Shown here one piece after another: positions 5,421 to 7,893 of a stretch of DNA of 7,893 bases. The notes beneath the pieces were generated by a model. It was not told the origin of the DNA. It was given only the letters and a program-made list of their open reading frames with translations, and did no database searches. The DNA is taken from assembly GCA_026398545.1 (NCBI GenBank), contig JAPLSR010000163.1:1-7893 (forward strand), given 5' to 3'. The stretch is from Candidatus Sumerlaeota bacterium. GTDB taxonomy: Bacteria; Sumerlaeota; Sumerlaeia; MWCT01. Within the stretch, counting starts at the first letter, position 1. Each line of letters starts with the position of its first letter. The position numbers and the translations under genes are program-made.

Positions 5421-7893
5421 ATGCGAAAAGAAAATATTTTGATTACTTTTATAGTAATATGGATTATGGCTTTCCTTTGCGGTGATATCTTTGCCCAGAC
5501 AGCTCCCGAGGTCGAGCTCCAGAAGATCCGGGTCTCTCCTTTAACAGATTCTGTCAAAGTGGGGGAATTGGTCAATTTTCAAATCATAGTGTCCAACATT
5601 GGAAAAGCGAAGTTCACTTCTCTTCAGGTGACGGATACTTACAATAAATCATTAATGGAATATATTTCGGCAGAGCCTGAACCGGATAATATTGCAACCG
5701 ATCAGGGGCTTATTGGCTGGAATAACCTGGTGCAGCAGTTCGGGCCATTGAATCCAGGACAGGCGCTGACATTATCCATCACATTCAAAGCCCTTGCCAT
5801 TAGTGCGGCTGCTCCGGCAATCAATACCGCAACCATCAGCGGATATGACGAAAATTCCGTTCCCCTCTCCCATGCCCCGGTTTCGGTGTCCGTTAATATT
5901 CTCCAGAGTTGCGCCCCGGATACTTATGAACCGAATGACATTGTAAAAGACGCCGCTTCAATTATTGTGGGCACAAGGATACGTGCTTATATCTGTCCTG
6001 CAGATGACATTGATTATTATGGCTGTGTTCTGCCGGATCCGGGTAATTATATATGTAAACTCAGCAATCTTCCGGATGATTTTAATCTTTATGTGTATGA
6101 TACTGCGGGGAAACTCATCGGTCAATCCACCAATACCGGCACCGTTCCGGAAATGGTTCCCATTCAAGTTGCGAAATCATTAAAAATTATTATCCTCATT
6201 TCCGGTGCAAAGAAATTTTCGTATGACAAGCCCTATACACTTGAGGTCAGTCGTTCTGAAATCCGGGGGCGTGACCAGAAAATTGTCCCTCCGGGAAGTC
6301 TTTTTCCAATCTTCGGCAGCGGTCTTCCTACGGGCTCTCCTCGCATTCCGGCGAAAGCCATGTTTTATCTGGACAAACCCGCTCCGGAGAATCTTCTGGG
6401 AACAGGGGATATCCTGCCTGATGGACGCCTTGCCTCCACGGTTCCCATCCCATCCGATGCTTCCGGCGCGCACAGCATTATAACTGATGTCATGGCGGGA
6501 AATGACTTACTCGGAGAATTCCGGACGGATGCGATATTTCAAATTCCTGATGTGAATTTTGACCTATGGATTGATGACGCTTGGATGTATAGGGAGGGGG
6601 AAAAACCAGTGGTCAATAAGATTGTGAAGGATAATTACGGCATCTATGGTTATACGAAGGTGGATGTGGTTTGCAGAATATCCCCCGGGTTATTCGAAGA
6701 AGACTCTGCCCTGGTGCAGGTTGAAATCGAAGCAGATATGCTGAATTTTCCAGATCAGGCATTTGTGCGGAACGGCTTTGGTGGTGAACTGACACCGGTA
6801 ACTTTCTACAATGATGCCGGTGGCAAATATCATGTTCAGGTTGACGGTATTCAGGAAGGTGATAAACAGGTTGTTTTCCGGTTCCATATCCCCCCTGGGC
6901 TTACCGTTCCCAATTATATCAGTGTCTGGGGTTCTGCTTATAAAACAGATTGGACACTTCTCAGTGAAATAACCAGAGCCCGGTTGATCCATCTGGTCAA
7001 AGGTGCTTCGGTCGTGGTTCTCGCAGTCCGCAATACTTTGTTCCGGGATTTCGATGAGACGGACATGGCACATTTCCTCGGCGAGGTGTATCAGCACAGC
7101 CAATCAGCCGGGAAATATGCCCCGAGGGATCAGAGAGCTATCATTTATTATATTGATCAATACCAGCAAGATACCGATGTGGTGAACTGGGATAATAGCG
7201 CAGTTAATTACGCAAGTGAAACAACAGCCAATCACGCTTCCCGTTTTATCAAGTATGTCTTTTTGGAACACTATAATTGTTTTAAGGATACGCCGGTTTC
7301 ATTTGTTCTGATTCTCGGAAATGATGAACAATTTCCCATGTACCGCCTGCAGGACCCGAGCGGTGAGGAATCCGGCTGGTCTGAGAATTTTCCCGGTGGG
7401 GATAAGAATAATCCAGCGATACGTTGTTGCCTTCAGAACTATTATTTGACTGATGATTATTATGCCTATATTTCGGGTGGTCCGGTGGCGGGAGATTGGA
7501 AAAACGGAGACCTTGACCTGCGGTGCGGAAGAATCATCGGCGATTCGGTTAAAGACATGGAACAGTTATATCTATTAGGACTCATGGAAGAAGGTCACAC
7601 TTACAGGGCGGTGATGGCAAGCGTGGCTGGCTGGGAGTTGGGATTTGAACCGGATAACCCCAATATTCCATCGTACCCGGATTTTATCAATGTCCCGGCT
7701 CGTCTTGAAAATCATGGCATCCAGGCATTCAATGATACAGAGACACCCCGGACAATCGACGTCATGAGTTACCCTGCGGGTTGGGTAACAGGATTTCAGA
7801 ATGCGGCTAATGCTGGCATGGACATCTTCTTTATCGGAGGTCATGATTCCTATACAAAAGCCACTATTCCCGAGGACAGCTTTGACCCATCGG
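5421..7893 (+). CDS. Large secreted multidomain protein, probable C25 (gingipain-like) cysteine peptidase; 3' end outside the window
   Basis: The frame stays open for 824 codons from ATG 5421 to the window end; AAGGAG lies seven bases upstream. Residues 1-25 are a signal peptide (probable cleavage DIFA|QT). Residues about 32-160 resemble a DUF11/CARDB-type beta domain (VKVGELVNFQIIVSNIGKA; NPGQALTLSITF). Residues 164-278 resemble a PPC (pre-peptidase C-terminal) domain: YEPND, DDIDYYG, LPDDFNLYVYD, PYTLEV. Residues about 281-375 look like an Ig/IPT-type domain (FGSGLPTG, DGRLASTVPIPSDASG). Residues about 376-520 are not recognised. From about 523 a caspase-like alpha/beta domain begins, with SFVLILGNDEQFP (627-639), YYLTDDYYAY, LDLRCGRI (699-706) and FFIGGHDSY (803-811), in the order expected for peptidase C25; H808 is the candidate catalytic His. 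The catalytic Cys would lie beyond the window. Such proteases act outside the cell or on its surface. The gene looks AT-richer than gspE-gspF. Peptidase assignment is probable, activity unproven. Confidence 0.85.
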   Translation, partial: MRKENILITFIVIWIMAFLCGDIFAQTAPEVELQKIRVSPLTDSVKVGELVNFQIIVSNIGKAKFTSLQVTDTYNKSLMEYISAEPEPDNIATDQGLIGWNNLVQQFGPLNPGQALTLSITFKALAISAAAPAINTATISGYDENSVPLSHAPVSVSVNILQSCAPDTYEPNDIVKDAASIIVGTRIRAYICPADDIDYYGCVLPDPGNYICKLSNLPDDFNLYVYDTAGKLIGQSTNTGTVPEMVPIQVAKSLKIIILISGAKKFSYDKPYTLEVSRSEIRGRDQKIVPPGSLFPIFGSGLPTGSPRIPAKAMFYLDKPAPENLLGTGDILPDGRLASTVPIPSDASGAHSIITDVMAGNDLLGEFRTDAIFQIPDVNFDLWIDDAWMYREGEKPVVNKIVKDNYGIYGYTKVDVVCRISPGLFEEDSALVQVEIEADMLNFPDQAFVRNGFGGELTPVTFYNDAGGKYHVQVDGIQEGDKQVVFRFHIPPGLTVPNYISVWGSAYKTDWTLLSEITRARLIHLVKGASVVVLAVRNTLFRDFDETDMAHFLGEVYQHSQSAGKYAPRDQRAIIYYIDQYQQDTDVVNWDNSAVNYASETTANHASRFIKYVFLEHYNCFKDTPVSFVLILGNDEQFPMYRLQDPSGEESGWSENFPGGDKNNPAIRCCLQNYYLTDDYYAYISGGPVAGDWKNGDLDLRCGRIIGDSVKDMEQLYLLGLMEEGHTYRAVMASVAGWELGFEPDNPNIPSYPDFINVPARLENHGIQAFNDTETPRTIDVMSYPAGWVTGFQNAANAGMDIFFIGGHDSYTKATIPEDSFDPS

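Noticed and set aside
5478..5480. Cys20 as a lipoprotein cleavage site in the C25-like protein
   Set aside because: The preceding residues AFL do not fit a lipobox, and a better signal peptidase I site (IFA before QT) follows.
5393..5575. Minus-strand open frame at the start of the C25-like gene
   Set aside because: It overlaps the promoter, ribosome binding site and signal peptide of the plus-strand gene and has no domain.
6690..7103. Minus-strand open frame of 137 codons
   Set aside because: It is antisense to the continuous 824-codon frame of the C25-like protein.

Overview
The window reads as chromosomal DNA of a Gram-negative-type bacterium, probably an uncultured member of the Planctomycetota or a related PVC/environmental lineage. 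This is inferred from three things: a small secreted EF-hand protein with a C-terminal helical region ending in an LxKVLTxxQEAxLVLMGxLD-type motif (from memory, a common PVC type), isolated type II secretion/type IV pilus-type assembly genes, and a large secreted multidomain protease-like protein with DUF11 and PPC modules. No rRNA, tRNA or taxonomic marker gene is present, so the assignment is weak.

Layout. (1) Positions 31-1323, minus strand: an exported or membrane-anchored phospholipase D-superfamily protein with two intact HKD motifs. (2) 1324-1743: a gene-free divergent region holding a complex stem-loop (1470-1527), an inverted-repeat element built from ATCTGYG heptamers (1539-1631) and a good sigma-70-like promoter (1642-1669). 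(3) 1744-2421, plus: a secreted two-EF-hand protein. (4) 2472-4199 and 4196-5188, plus: a GspE/PilB-type assembly ATPase and a GspF/PilC-type inner-membrane platform protein overlapping by ATGA. A strong hairpin (2443-2470) lies between the EF-hand gene and the ATPase gene, and its 3' arm carries a possible Shine-Dalgarno sequence for the ATPase. (5) 5189-5420: a second copy of the ATCTGYG repeat element, then a consensus-like promoter. (6) 5421 to the end, plus: the first 824 codons of a large secreted protein: signal peptide, DUF11-like, PPC-like and Ig-like regions, then a probable peptidase C25 (gingipain-like) catalytic domain. The window ends shortly after the putative catalytic His.

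How the genes fit together. All three non-cytoplasmic genes (PLD, EF-hand, C25-like) encode exported proteins, and the two remaining genes encode the motor and platform of a protein-export or pilus machine. A functional link (a secretion ATPase/platform pair next to its possible cargo) is plausible but is inference from neighbourhood only; no pseudopilin, secretin or prepilin peptidase gene is here. The most unusual specific observation is that the GspF-like protein is only 330 residues long: about 70 residues of the cytoplasmic helical bundle of its second T2SSF domain are missing in frame, while the conserved end of that domain and the last membrane segment are kept.
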